Made by a program: the position numbers and the translations under genes
The notes under the pieces: generated by a model
Databases searched by the model: none
Seen by the model: the letters and a program-made list of their open reading frames with translations, nothing else
Told to the model about the DNA's origin: nothing
Shown: piece by piece, positions 46,088 to 58,536 of the stretch
Layout of the letters: each line of letters starts with the position of its first letter
Numbering within the stretch: the first letter of the stretch is position 1
Source: Raphanus sativus
Lineage: Eukaryota > Streptophyta > Magnoliopsida > Brassicales > Brassicaceae
Direction: 5' to 3'
Assembly: GCF_000801105.2 (NCBI RefSeq)
Contig: NC_079516.1
Span: 27,317,043 to 27,381,042, forward strand
DNA: 64,000 bases

Positions 46088-47548
46088 ATGTCAAAGGCTG
46101 CACTAAAACGGATCCTCCACCGGAGCCAAAACCCCAAACCCGACTCGACCCATTCAATCTCTCTCTTCTTCACCACCGTCCCTTCCCCACCCTCAGATCC
46201 TCTGGTCACCGACGCCGTCTCAATCCTAACTCACCACCGCTCGAAATCCCGATGGTCCACTCTCCGATCACTCACCCCTTCCGGCTTCACTCCTTCCCAA
46301 TTCTCCGACATCACTCTCCGCCTCCGCAACAACCCTCACCTCTCTCTCCGCTTCTTCCTCTTCACTCGCCGCACCTCCCTCTGCTCCCACGACGTCCATT
46401 CCTGCTCCACTCTCATCCACATCCTCTCCCGTTCTCGCCTCAAATCCCACGCTCGCGACCTGCTCCGCCTCGCTCTCCGTCTCGCCTCCTCCTCCTCCGA
46501 AGAAGAAGAAGATCGCGTCTCTAAAGTGTTCCGCTCGTTGATCAAGAGTTACAATCGATGCGGCTCCGCGCCGTTCGTCTTCGATTTGCTGGTGAAATCG
46601 TGTCTTGACTCGAAAGAGATCGACGGAGCTGTGATGGTGATGAGGAAGTTGAAGTCTAGAGGAATCAATTTGCAGATTAGTACTTGCAATGCTTTGATCT
46701 CAGAGGTCTCGAGACGTAGAGATGCTTCCACTGGATATCAACTGTATAAAGAAGTTTTTGGATTAGATGAAGCTGAGAAGGTTAGGCCTAATGTTAACAC
46801 TTTTAACTTGATGATGGTGAGTTTCTACAGAGAAGGTGAAACAGAGATGGTAGAGAGGATCTGGCGAGAAATGGAGGAAGAGGTTGGATGCTTTCCTAAT
46901 GTTTATAGCTTTAGTGTTTTGATGGAGACGTATTGTGTTCGAGGTATGATGGTTGAAGCAGAGAGGGTATGGGAAGAGATGAAGTTACATGATGTTGTGG
47001 CTTACAACACTATGATTGGTGGGCTTTGTAGCAACTTAGAGGTTACTAAAGCGAAGAAGCTTTTCGAGGAGATGGGATCCAAGGGAGTAGAGTGTACTTC
47101 TTTAACCTATGATCATCTCGTTAGAGGGTATTGTAAAGTTAAGGATGTTGATTCGGGTATGGTTGTTTATATGGAGATGAAAAGGAAGGGTTTTGAAGCG
47201 GAGGGTTTAACCATCGAAGCGTTAGTGGAAGGATTATGTGGTGGTAAGAAAGACAGAGTTGTTGAAGCTGCCGAGATCGTGAAGGAAGCGGTGAGGGAAT
47301 CAGAGTTTTGTCCTAGTCGGAAATGTTATGAGTTGCTGATAAAGAGGTTGTGTGAAGAAGGGAAGATGGATAGAGCGTTGGGCATTCAGGCTGAGATGGT
47401 GGGGAGAGGATTTAAACCTAATCAAGAGACGTATAAAGCTTTTATTGACGGGTATGGAAGAGCAGGTGATGAAGAAACATCTTCGTTATTAGCCGTAGAA
47501 ATGGCTGAATCACTCAAGCTAAGAGCAGAAGAAGAAGAAGAATGCTAA
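46088..47548 (+). CDS. P-class pentatricopeptide repeat (PPR) protein
   Basis: A single intronless frame of 486 residues starting MSKAALKRILHRSQNP. The N-terminus is rich in Ser, Thr and Arg, as in organelle presequences, and I infer mitochondrial or plastid targeting. PPR motifs run from about residue 140 to the end (VNTFNLMMVSFYREGETEM, VYSFSVLMETYCVRGMMVEA, VAYNTMIGGLC, LTYDHLVRGYCKVKD, KCYELLIKRLCEEGKMDRA, ETYKAFIDGYGRAGD). There is no E or DYW extension, so it is a P-class RNA-binding protein used in organellar RNA processing or stability. Position next to COR413 suggests the At2g15980 orthologue. An alternative in-frame TTG at 46082 is not a credible start. A Copia LTR now lies 146 bp upstream, and a broken duplicate is at 35662-35906. 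Confidence 0.93.
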   Translation: MSKAALKRILHRSQNPKPDSTHSISLFFTTVPSPPSDPLVTDAVSILTHHRSKSRWSTLRSLTPSGFTPSQFSDITLRLRNNPHLSLRFFLFTRRTSLCSHDVHSCSTLIHILSRSRLKSHARDLLRLALRLASSSSEEEEDRVSKVFRSLIKSYNRCGSAPFVFDLLVKSCLDSKEIDGAVMVMRKLKSRGINLQISTCNALISEVSRRRDASTGYQLYKEVFGLDEAEKVRPNVNTFNLMMVSFYREGETEMVERIWREMEEEVGCFPNVYSFSVLMETYCVRGMMVEAERVWEEMKLHDVVAYNTMIGGLCSNLEVTKAKKLFEEMGSKGVECTSLTYDHLVRGYCKVKDVDSGMVVYMEMKRKGFEAEGLTIEALVEGLCGGKKDRVVEAAEIVKEAVRESEFCPSRKCYELLIKRLCEEGKMDRALGIQAEMVGRGFKPNQETYKAFIDGYGRAGDEETSSLLAVEMAESLKLRAEEEEEC

Positions 47549-47778
47549 AATTTGAGCTTTCTATGTATGTTGCAAAGATTTCTTAATTCAATACACACTA
47601 GACAAACAGCTCATGATCATTCTTATTTCTTGAAAGTCTTGACTTGTGAATAGGTCAAGAGGGTAAAACTAAAACAACATTGGTTGACTAGTTATGAGGG
47701 GCGGAATCATACAAACTCACTTTTACATAAAACAAATGGGGGTACAAAGAAACAGAGACTTGTGAAATGATCTTTTGC
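47549..47778. other. Convergent 3' ends of PPR and COR413
   Basis: Only 230 bp separate the two stop codons, so the 3' UTRs probably meet or overlap. Nothing else was seen. Confidence 0.6.
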
Positions 47779-48600
47779 TTAAAAGATGATAGCCCAAACG
47801 GGGAAGACGACGAGAGCAATGATCCCAAGGGTGTTGGAGATGCCATTAGCTTTAGTGAATGCGTTTTTGAATCCACCAGAAGCTCTAATGTGTTCTTGAA
47901 GCAAGTAACCTCCAATCCCTAAGCATATAAATAGGCCAACCCAGTTGTCTCTGAATGTGTAGGCTATTAGATTCGGAGCCACCACGATGAGTAGGACCGC
48001 AGCAGCCGGTAACTCAAACCATTCTGATAAACAACAACAACAGAGATAAGCCAATCAGACATGAAGCTAATGAAGTTTAGAATGGTAACAAACCTCGGAA
48101 GTGTTTAGGGAAGAAGAGTTGTAGAACAACAGCTACAATCGCAATCCATTTACCAACTTCTCCTCTGTGGAATTTAAGACACTGCAAAGTTAAAGACACG
48201 TCTCTGTTTAAATCAAAAGTGTTGTGTTTGGTTTTGACCTGAAAAGGCTAAAGATGACAGAAGGAAGGCTGAAGAAGATGTAAGGAATCAATAGTGATGT
48301 GAGCATATTGGTCTTCCAGTTAGTTCGGTCCAAGACTAACAAGTATCTGCATTTCATTCATCACAAGATCAACACCTAAGAAACCAAGTAAGAGATATAA
48401 GTGAGTAAAGGGAGAGAGTGTGGTTACATGGCTGCGACTGAAGCAATCCACTCGAGGATGGAAGTACCAAAGCCTAAACCAGTGAGCATGAAAGTGTGAT
48501 TAGCAAGGTTCTTAGCAGCTGTGGCGAGCTCGTTGAGATCTGTTCCAAGCATGTTTTGAAGGGTTCCATGGTCACTCCTCCTCATCGCCGTGAAAGTCAT
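47779..48600 (-). CDS. COR413PM1: COR413 plasma-membrane family cold-regulated protein
   Basis: Four exons on the minus strand, 48428-48600, 48239-48346, 48094-48164 and 47779-48023, total 597 bp (198 residues). All junctions are GT-AG and in phase. COR413 proteins are multi-spanning membrane proteins induced by cold, drought and ABA. Family hallmarks are GLGFGTSILEWIASVAA, then YLLVLDRTNWKTNMLTSLLI, then GEVGKWIAIVAVVLQLFFPK and GGYLLQEHIRASGGFKNAFT, with a final hydrophobic NTLGIIALVVFPVWAIIF. About five hydrophobic spans are visible. The first ATG (48600) adds five residues before MRRSDHG; an in-frame ATG at 48585 could be the real start. The paralogue is inferred from position, since the sequence also resembles other PM members. 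Two G-box/ABRE motifs lie upstream. Confidence 0.9.
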
Positions 48601-48735
48601 TTACTTCGCCGGAGAACACAGAGGAAGAGAAAAATTTAGCAACTTTGAAAATTCGAGGGTAGAGAGAGATGATTGTGAAAGACTCGTCACTGAGCGTTTG
48701 GAACATATAGAAGTGTATCGATAGATACTTCCTCG

Positions 48736-48743
48736 CCACGTGG
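48736..48743. promoter_or_regulatory. G-box/ABRE CCACGTGG
   Basis: Palindromic ACGT-core element 136 bp upstream of the COR413 start codon. Such elements bind bZIP/ABF factors in ABA and cold responses. Confidence 0.55.
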
Positions 48744-48857
48744 CTCGTAAATCTTTTTCGAAAATGTTTTAAATTTCTAGAAATGTGTAATCGATATTTT
48801 ATTATATACATTTATAGTATAGTTTACTAACTCGATTGATTGTTGAGGAAGACGTCT

Positions 48858-48867
48858 GACACGTGTC
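48858..48867. promoter_or_regulatory. ABRE-like GACACGTGTC
   Basis: A perfect 10-bp palindrome containing the ACACGTGTC ABRE, about 260 bp upstream of COR413. Confidence 0.55.
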
Positions 48868-51190
48868 GAATCGTGATTCCTTCCATGTTACGATGGATCT
48901 TCTAGGAATATGTAACTAGTGGACGTAATCCAATATGGTTCGAGCCAGCTGTAATTTATTATGGTGGAATAAGATTAGGATGGAGGGAAATCGGATGTTC
49001 TCTAAAACATACGGTTATATATTGTCTGAGATATTTTAATTTATTTAAATTGTAAAATTATTTGTTTCGACAAGTTTTAAAATGTAGTCAATAGTGAGAC
49101 GAAAAAATCATATTTGCACTTGTGTGGTTTCGATTTCTATTATAATTTCGATTCAAAAACTGTAACCAAAAAGTTAAAAAATACTCAACTATAAATTAAT
49201 AATAAATAAGATACTAATCCGTTGCCCTGGAAAAAAAAATCGAACCTCAATTATGAACAGTTGGGCGAAAATTCAAACAGAGCGTAGTAGACTTTCCAGA
49301 TGGGTTGCATTATTTTATTTTATATTTATTTAACTTATTATTTGATGTCGGCCAAAGATATTTTTGATTTTTGTAACATTATTATTGTTGGTGTTAAAAA
49401 GAACATTATTATTGCCTTGTGTACTCTCACCAACTAAAATTTGAATCGTTTCTTAACACTGTGTTTGTCGGGATGAATTTAATCCACAATTTTTGAGGCC
49501 ATTCAGAAAGTGCTCATAACATTTACTTTTGCTTTAGTCACAAACTAGTATATCTCCCTCAATTTACTGTTTCAAAAATGATTTTTGCCATAGGTTTCAA
49601 TGAAAATAATTATTATTTAAAAATGTTATATGAACATTGTCACATAATATTAGACTGTTTACATTAAAACAAAGCGGTCAAAAATATAAAGCAATAATGA
49701 TGATATTATTATAAAAAATACATATTTGTAGTATTTTTCAAAAAGTACATAAGAAATTATACACCTAAATATATTTAAAATAATTTATTTGATCCACTAA
49801 CTTTAGTTGAATGATTATAAATACTTGATTTAACTAAATATGAAGTTTGATGTATTGAATCTATAAATTTACTATTTTTATTTTATTTATAGTTTAAAAT
49901 AAAAAAAAAATTAATATTTCATGGTTAATTACCTTTTTTGAAAACACAAACAATTAAATAAAATATACCTAAGTTACTTCTTTTGATAGTTTGTTGAAAT
50001 TTAAGATTAAAATTACAAATTTAGTTTAGTTTGAACCACAAAGTTTTGGCTTGAGGTCTCCATGTAGTCGATTAGACTTACAAATTAATTCAAACAAACA
50101 TAAAGATGCTCCAAACTTGCGCACTATATATTAGTTCTGTACAGGTACGTGTACACATTATATTATTAACCCATGTATCTCCTTAGCAAGTTACAACATA
50201 TACCTTTTTTATACAGCGTTGTAATTATCTGGTAGCTCGGTAAAAAGGATGATACCATAAGGCTTAAGCCCCATGGACCCCATGAATTAAGTAGATGATT
50301 GACATACCATAGAGTAGGACCTGATTGCACCAGAATCAGATGAAAGAACATGATCAGTGAAAATAATAAAATTGAATCTGATCATTCGGGTAGAAACAAT
50401 AACCTTTTTCTTTGATCCAAGCTACCTTTACTGCCACTATATTCAGAAGAGGCATGCTATTAACCCTGCATAGTTCAATAGTTTATTCTGTTAATATTTG
50501 ACTGGACTCTTCACAAATCCAGTATTTGTTGCAGAGGTCTATAAACCTACATTACTTCTTTCTCATATATGTCTACAGAAATAATTTGAAAAACTGAACA
50601 ATACAAATATATATGGTATACCTTTTACTCCGTTTTTGCTAAAAAAGTTCATATGAACTCATTACACACACCACCCTTAATACCTACAAATTCTGCATAC
50701 CCTGCAGAAAATCTTTAAGGTTCTCGCTTCTCTCAATATCTCCAACATCACCTTACCAATTTCTATCTCTTCCCGACGTGACTTTAAACTCAAACGCCAC
50801 AACCCACCGTATCAATCTAAAAAAATTGTTCATGATGAACTTTTAAGTATTAAACAGAAATCAGAAAAAGAGATAAAATTTTCAAATTGGTGTAGAAAAA
50901 AAAATAGATATGAAAGAAATTGTGGAGATCAAATTGAAACTTAAAGAGATGAAAGGGTATGTTGTTTTGCTTATTTGATAATAGAGAAGATAGAGACAAA
51001 CTGCAAAGTTTATGGAGATCATGGTTAGTTAACGTGGATGAATTGCCAGGGAAAAAAAATTAAAGTGGATTGAAATTTTGGGATAAATTTTTTTTTTTAA
51101 AGAATTTCCATTTGTCAAGATTTTATTGGAGAAGCGACTTGCGCTTTAGTATATAGGGGATTCAAACTATACACATATGTATGTCATTTA
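48868..51190. other. COR413 upstream region and AT-rich repeats
   Basis: Beyond the promoter motifs this is AT-rich DNA without genes. At 51130-51160 the minus strand reads TCCCCTATATACTAAAGCGC after an A, a Helitron-like 5' end that would extend to lower coordinates; its 3' partner was not found. Confidence 0.4.
49347..49352 (-). promoter_or_regulatory. CRT/DRE core GCCGAC
   Basis: The minus strand reads ttGGCCGACatc, matching the CBF/DREB core, about 750 bp upstream of COR413. It could occur by chance at this distance. Confidence 0.3.
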
Positions 51191-52348
51191 CGGACAAATG
51201 ATCTTAATTTTTTTATGAAATTTCAAATTTATTGATCTACAAAAATGTTATTTTCATTGGATTAAAAAACTCTACAAAGAATAATTCTATTTTGTGACTT
51301 CAAACCACGTTGCATTAAGCCAGCAAACTTGTGGTTGGCTTTGTATCTAAGGGAGTAGATACGGTTTCTCATCGCCCTATCTATCTTCTTGCGTGTGTGA
51401 TCCACTGATGCCCAGTTTTGACTATGGCGCCGAGCATTTCTCTCTCTCCAGATGTGATAAATTGTAGTCTGAAACAGCATCATTGCAAGGACAGTGTCCA
51501 TCTCAGCACCTTTCATTTGCTGCATCCTTCTTACTGTCCATTGCCAGTCCGGATTTATAGAAATTCCCATCAGTTGACGCGCTAACCTTTCCCATACCAT
51601 GTAAGAATAAGGACATGCGAAGAAGAGATGGTCTCGAGTCTCATCTCTCTCACCACACAACAAACAGCCTTGAATCATACCCCATTGTTTCATTCGATCT
51701 CCAGTGGCTAATCTGTTTTTGATGGCCAGCCAGGTGATGAAGGAGAAGTGAGGGACCCCCTGAGCAAACCACACCACTCTGCTCCACAAGACTTTGTTTC
51801 TTTTGACTCTTAGTTGATCCCAGGTTCTTGATGAAGAGAAGACTGGTATGTAGTCATTATCACCATACTTCCATAGACATATATCGCTTCCTCTCTCTAA
51901 CTGTGGGGGCTCGATGGCGAGAATGCTGTTATGCAAATCTTGAAAATGTCGGCTTCTCCTTCCTCTAATGCACCACTCAGTCCCATTTACAGCATCACAA
52001 ACTTTAGCACCGCGCCTTATACCCAGATAAGTTACTCCAGTTGCTCCTGTAATATCAATCAGCCGCCCTCTTCCCATCCAATCGTCAAACCAAAAATGAC
52101 AAGTTCTCCCATCTCGAACCTCCACTTTAAGAAAACCATATGCCACATCTCTTAGCTTCAAAAGCTTCCTCCATATCCATGAGCCCTTCTGATCATCATG
52201 CACATCCCAAAAAAAATTGTTTTTGAGCAGATAGTGCTTTACCCAATTAACCCAGAGAGATGCAAACTGTAAAAGCCTTTAAAGAATTTCCATCCATGAA
52301 GTCATATGTAAGTTCATCTTTAAAAGAATTTCAATCCGGACAAATGAT
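51191..52348 (-). mobile_element. 5'-truncated LINE with 12-bp TSD
   Basis: A LINE tail lies between CGGACAAATGAT at 51191-51202 and again at 52337-52348. The minus-strand frame (52203-51262, extending upstream to about 52265) is the C-terminal part of ORF2. It has the zf-RVT region (KNRLATGDRMKQWG, CLLCGERDETRDHLFFAC) and the closing WRERNARRH. It encodes no endonuclease or polymerase. Extra sequence (52266-52336) at the 5' junction is unexplained. Confidence 0.75.
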
Positions 52349-52461
52349 ACCGGATATGAGCTTCATGGAGTGTCGTCGTTGGTTCCTAGCTCAATGAGTA
52401 TATACAACCATAAATCATGGAATAAACTCTGTTTTTTTTTCATTTAGGCGCTAGGCTTAAC

Positions 52462-53180
52462 TGTTAAACATAATTTTAACATGAACCGGCCCTAAGATCT
52501 TTAACATCTAAAATAATCATCTAATAGAATTATAAGAAAGGTTATAGGAATACCTCCATTCATTGTTGTGGAAATCTTTCTTGAATGGCTTTGATGTGGA
52601 AGATGCGTTCTTGTTTTCACAAGAAGAAGATAAGTTCTTGATTTCACAAGAACTTTGAAGGTTTTCTTATTAGAATTCTTTGTGCCTTCTCTCCCCTTGC
52701 CTAAACCCCTCTTTATGTGTTGTAGAGAATTTTCTTGATGTGTCTTTGTGATGGTCCAAAGACCACTATTTATAGGTGGGGAGAGGGACCAAAAGCTTGC
52801 TTACCAAGTCTTGATAACTTTATTGGCAAGTTTCTTCTTTAATCTCAATCATCCATCAAGGTTGAGTAATGACAAGTGTTTAGTCTTCTAGAACCACTCA
52901 TATATACAATGAACTTGTTCTCCTTTGATGCATTGAACTTACTTCAAATGCTTTCCTACAATGACACATGTTTCATGAGTCATCTAATGAGAAAACTTCT
53001 AGAAGACATCACTTGTCCATTAGTTAATCATCATCATTAGAAGCTTAACTCCTCTTTTAAACCATTTTTATTGGTTACCAAGTTTCTTTAGAGTTTAACA
53101 ATCCCAATAATAATATGTTAACCATAAGACCTCATAATGGTATAGAAATGTTTTTCTTCCTTATGAAAATATTTCTAACA
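52462..53180 (-). repeat. 3' LTR of second Copia
   Basis: 719 bp, pairs with 57822-58536. Contains tatttataggtgggga (TATA region on one strand) near 52770. Confidence 0.92.
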
Positions 53181-53556
53181 TTCTCCCACTTGGTCGTTGA
53201 TATAACTTATTAACTTAAGTATTGAGAAACATAAGACCGGCATCATTTGTTAAACCTTCCTTTTATTTGGTCATCATTATTGTCTTAGTTAATCTAATAA
53301 TCAATGAGAGTCATGGCGGGCACATATTATTTTGCAACACGATTCCTTCCATGCACTACTACACTGATTACTATCGAAGTTAGACCATAAGTAGGAGTTA
53401 TCATAAGGGTCCCTTTTTATGTCTTATTGAAAGGCTTATTCTGTTATCATTACTCCAATAACGATAATGTGTACACTTTGGAAACATAATATAAGATGCA
53501 AACGACATTAAGAGCTCATATTGTCAAAATACTAGGTGAAACATAAGCAAACAACT

Positions 53557-56427
53557 TTAATTACTTATATCCTCTAGACCCATACTTTCAGTATTCTTCA
53601 TGAATGTCTTTGGAATTGGAGGTAAAGCTTTCGTAAATATGTCTGCGACCATAAGTTCAGTGCCTATGTGTTCAATGACAATATCAGGTCTTGTACAGAC
53701 TTGTGCATACATCAAACTTCCCACAAGAGAGGCATAAGGATACTTTTCCGTTCCTTTACGTTCCATTTCATTCTGCTGACATTGATTAAGATCAAGCTTA
53801 TCACCTTTCTGCATAGGAACGATACTAGAAGAACATGATATCATGCCATATCTCTCAAGAACTTTGTCAATATATGCTTTCTGAGATAACCCTAAAATTC
53901 CAAGTGGTCTATTACGGAAAATTTCAATCCCAATCACATAAGTTGCCTCGTCCATATCTTTCATTGAAATTTTTTTAGAGAGATAATTCTTGGTCTCATT
54001 TAAAAGACCAAGATCACTGCTGGCCAATAAGACATCATCAGCATACAGAACCAAAAATATGAACTTACTCCCACTGATCTTGAGGTATATACATGGATCT
54101 ACAATATTCTCTTTGAAACCGAATTTTCGTAATGGTTTCATCAAATTTGAGATACCATTGCTTCGAAGCTTGTTTCAGTCCATAAATTGATTTCTTTAGT
54201 TTGCAGACCATGTCTTCCTGACCTTCGATTATGAAGCCTTCAGGTTGCCGCATATAGACTTCTTCTTGTAAGTCTCCATTAAGAAGGGCAGTTTTCACAT
54301 CCATTTGGTGCAACTCAAGATCATACTGAGCTACCAAAGCCATGATAATTCTGAGAGAGTCTTTTTTTGGACACAGGAGAAAAAGTCTCAGTATAATTGA
54401 TGCCTTCCTTTTGATTAAAACCTTTGGCTACAAGTCGGGCTTTATGTCGTTCAATATTTCCATTACGATCGAGTTTGGTCTTAAAGATCCACTTACACCC
54501 AACTGGCTTATTTCCATACTTCATTTTCAGCCATCGATTTTATTTCATCCTTCATGACATCGATCCATTTATCAGAATTAACATCTTTTATGGCTTGTAA
54601 ATAAGAAACCGGATCTTTAATATTTATTTCTTCAGATTCTACTTGATAAAGTACATAATCATTGGAAATAGCAGATTTCCTCTCACGAGTAGATCTTCTT
54701 AATGCTGGTTCCTCTTGTGCTTCATGTACTTGATCATTGTTGGCGATATTTTCATCATGGAGTATATGGTCATTCACTGGATTCTCCTCATTGTTTAACG
54801 GTTCAACAAAAGGAGAATTACCAACATTCGAAATTGAGGACAAAGGAATATTTACCCTAATTTCTTGAATGACCACTTCTTTTACTTTATGACTCCCACT
54901 AATTTCCGCCATTCTCATAGAATCTTACATTATTGGTTTCTACTATTCTCGTACTATGGTTTGGACAATAAATCATATATCCTTTAGATTTCTCAGGGTA
55001 ACCAATAAATAAACCACTGATCGTTTTGAAATCTATTTTTTTTTCATGTGGATTATATATTCTTGCTTCAGCTGGACATCCCCAAACTTGGAGGTGTGTC
55101 AGACTAGGTTTCCAGCCTTTCCACAGTTCAAAAGGAGTCTTCGGAACTGCTTTGCTTGGAACCCTATTCAAGATATAGATTGTGGTATGTAATGCATCCA
55201 TCCACAAGGATATAGGTAAGTTAGCATGACTCATCATTGATCTTACCATTTCCATATAAGTACGATTACGCCTTTCAGCTACACCATTCTGCCGTGGAGA
55301 ACCAGGCGTTGTGTACTGGGCAACGATTCCTAAATTTTGGAGAAGTTTGGCAAAAGGCCCGGGATGTTGTCCCGTTTCATCATACCTGCCATAAAATTCA
55401 CCACCTCTATCTGACCTAATGATTTTCACTTTTCTATCTAATTGCCTCTCTACTTCAGTTATGAATACTTGTATAGCATTCACAGATTGAGATTTTTCAT
55501 GCAATAGATAGATATAACAATAACGTGAATAATCATCGATAAAGGTAATGAAATACTTTTCACCTCCAAAAGTTGGAATGTCAAAAGGTCCACAAATATC
55601 TGTATGTATGATTTCAAGAAGCTGTGTACTTCTTGTGGCTCCTTTCTTAGTGTGTTTAGTTTGCTTACCCTTGATGCAATCTATACACATTTTATTGTTG
55701 GTAAAATAAATATTTGGAATGATTCCGTCTTTTACCAACCTTTTCATTCTTTCATTGGAAATATGTCCCAACCTTTTATGCCACAAGAAATATAAATCAC
55801 TTGTACATGTTTTATTCTTAAGTTTTCCTTCAGTATGCAGGGTGAGATGTGTTTTATTAGGTTGATCAGTCAATATTAACTTGTTAGACCATCACTAATA
55901 TTGCTGAACCAATACGAGTAGAGTTCAGAAAGAAATTAAAACAACCATCTCCTTTAGTCGATTTAAAACCATCTAAACCAAGTTTACTTAATGAAACTAA
56001 ATTACGGGAAATAGATGGAACATAAAGAGTTTGAAATAAATCCAAAAAAAAATCCACTATCCATAATAAGACGATAAGTGCCAATAGCTTCAACCGGCAC
56101 CTTGTCTCGATTTCCCATAAGTAAGTAGTTTTCACTTGAGTTTATGTTCTGGATCATAAGGAATCCCTGCATGAAATTAGTTACATGTACATTAGCACCA
56201 CTATCTATCCACCAAGTATTAGAAGAAACATTAGTAAAGTTTGATTCGAAAAAACTTACTGAACCTAAAAGGTTACCTTTCTTTTTGAACCATTCGTTTC
56301 TTTTAGGGAAATCTTTCTGAAAGTGTCCAATCTTTATGCAAAAATGGCATTTTTCATCTTTCTTTGCCTTTTTCTTCTCATTCACTTGATTGTCGTTCAT
56401 TCTGGATGGTGCTCTTTTATGACTCAT
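53557..56427 (-). pseudogene. Copia pol: protease, integrase, reverse transcriptase (broken)
   Basis: Read on the minus strand in several frames. About 56230-56427 has a zinc knuckle whose last cysteine is replaced (CHFCIKIGHFQKDF). The protease motif WWIDSGANVHVTN is near 56190. The integrase (54899-55873) keeps its zinc region ([17 protein letters not shown]) and DDE residues ([20 protein letters not shown]). The reverse transcriptase (54918 to 53557) is split by frameshifts near 54330-54520 and 54065-54144 but keeps LYADDVLLAS. Soon after CTRPDI the sequence jumps to IEHIGTELMVADIFTKALP, so most of RNase H has been deleted. It is not functional. Confidence 0.9.
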
Positions 56428-56517
56428 TTGATGCCTTTTCCCAGCTTTAGGTCCAGCTTCTTGAATATAATGGGCAACCTTAATACCTTCGCGACCAAGC
56501 CTAGCCTCCTCTTGGAC

Positions 56518-57168
56518 CTATTTATTAGCCAATTCATTAGACGTCCATCTTTCATCTATGGCGTTATAATTAATTTGAAATAGTCCATACCGAGGAGGTA
56601 AAGAATTTAGGATAAATTGGACAAGAAATGAATCGTCCACACTCATTCCTAAATTCTTTAACTTTGCCGCAAGGTTGGTCATTTCAATGCAATGTTCATG
56701 CATAGACCTTGTGCCATCATACTTTATGGTTGTAAGATCTGCCATAAGTTTTCCTGCTAGGGATTTGTCTGCAGTGCTAACGATTTTAATAACTATCTTT
56801 GTAGCTCCAGAATGTTTCAGTTTATACTCCTTAAACCGTTCTTCTATAGCTGCCAGATAAGCTTTTGCTTTATCTGCAGGTGGAAGGGAAGATTTGATGT
56901 TGCTTGCTATTGTCATCTTTAAGAACATAATGCTCAGTCTGTTCGCTTTTTCCCAGTTCTTATAGAATTCTTTCTTTTCTTCGGTACTTTCCTCTGTTAG
57001 TGGATTTGGCTCGTCCTCTCTTAATGCCAAATCCAAGTCTAGTTCTCCTAATGTGAACTCAACCTTCTCTTTCCATTCTGAGAAGTTGGTTCCAGTAAGA
57101 ATTGGAACAGACGAGACCATGGATAAAAAACTAGCAGGAAAAGAAGCTGCGGTGTTTGAGATACACAA
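56518..57168 (-). pseudogene. Copia gag
   Basis: A frame of 216 codons with the UBN2-type gag fold (LTGTNFSEWKEKVEFTLGEL; LAAIEERFKEY; LVQFILNSLPPRYG). It ends at a stop (56520) in what is normally continuous with the zinc-knuckle region, so gag-pol is interrupted here by a nonsense change. Confidence 0.85.
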
Positions 57169-57821
57169 GATTTAATTTAGACTTCAAAACATTAATCAAC
57201 ACATATATACAATTCATGAAAACATATGATAAGAAATCATGGAGCTCCTGTGGGTAGCAACCATATTTCATTAATAATCATAGAATTCGAAAACATTTAT
57301 GAGTTATGTATCGAATTACTCATACTAAATTATCTGTGAATATATTTAGTCTACACAATAGAAATACTCTATAAGCTAGTTGATCATACATTGAGTACTT
57401 AGTCTACCTGTGGGTAACTAATTACTACTCAAAATATCAAATACTTATTTGAACAATAATTTCATTTCGCAAATAATTTTAGAGTAAAGTCACTGTGGTG
57501 ATATATTTAACTCTAATTTTGCCCTTTATATGAAATATTGTTTTATAAAATTATGCATAAATTACTTAATTTAATTTTATTTCCATACGATTTATGTATA
57601 GAAAAATGCATGTATCAATTATTTCTCATTTCAGAGATCGAAATAGAATACATACATATAATGTATTCAAAATTTTCAAAAACTCTCATACAACCTTAAA
57701 CATTAATTTAGATCAAAAATTTATTACCTAAGAATCGATCTACTTTCATTCTCTAAAACATAAATCTATTATACTTTCCGGATTAGTCTAGATGTTTATA
57801 ACCATTAGCTCTGATACCACA

Positions 57822-58536
57822 TGTTAAACATAATTTTAACATGAACCCTAAGATCTTTAACATCTAAAATAATCACCTAATAGAATTATAAGAAAGGTTA
57901 TAGGAATACCTCCATTCATTGTTGTGGAAATCTTTCTTGAATGGCTTTGATGTGGAAGATGAGTTCTTGTTTTCACAAGAAGAAGATAAGTTCTTGATTT
58001 CACAAGAACTTTGAAGGTTTTCTTACTAGAATTCTTTGTGCCTTCTCTCCCCTTGCCTAAACCCTTCTTTATGTGTTGTAGAGAATTTTCTTGATGTGTC
58101 TTTGTAATGGTCCAAAGACCACTATTTATAGGTGGGGAGAGGGACCAAAAGCCTGCTTACCAAGTCTTGATAAATTTATTGGCAAGTTTCTTCTTTAATC
58201 TCAACCATCCATCAAGGTTGAGTAATGACAAGTGTTTAGTCTTCTAGAACCATTCATATATACAATAAACTTGTTCTCCTTTGATGCATTGAACTTACTT
58301 CAAATGCTTTCCTACAATGACACATGTTTCATGAGTCATCTAATGAGAAAACTTCTAGAAGAAATCACTTGTCCATTAGTTAATCATCATCATTAGAAGC
58401 TTAACTCTTCTTTTAAACCATTTTTATTGGTTACCAAGTTTCTTTAGAGTTTAACAATCTCAATAATAATATGTTAACCATAAGACCACATAATGGTATA
58501 GAAATATTTTCCTTCCTTATGAAAATATTTCTAACA
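57822..58536 (-). repeat. 5' LTR of second Copia
   Basis: 715 bp; the primer-binding site lies just inside it at about 57807-57821. Confidence 0.92.

Noticed and set aside
49540..49560. Helitron 3' end at ctagt near 49546
   Set aside because: No hairpin precedes it, so it was not paired with the 5'-like end at 51160.
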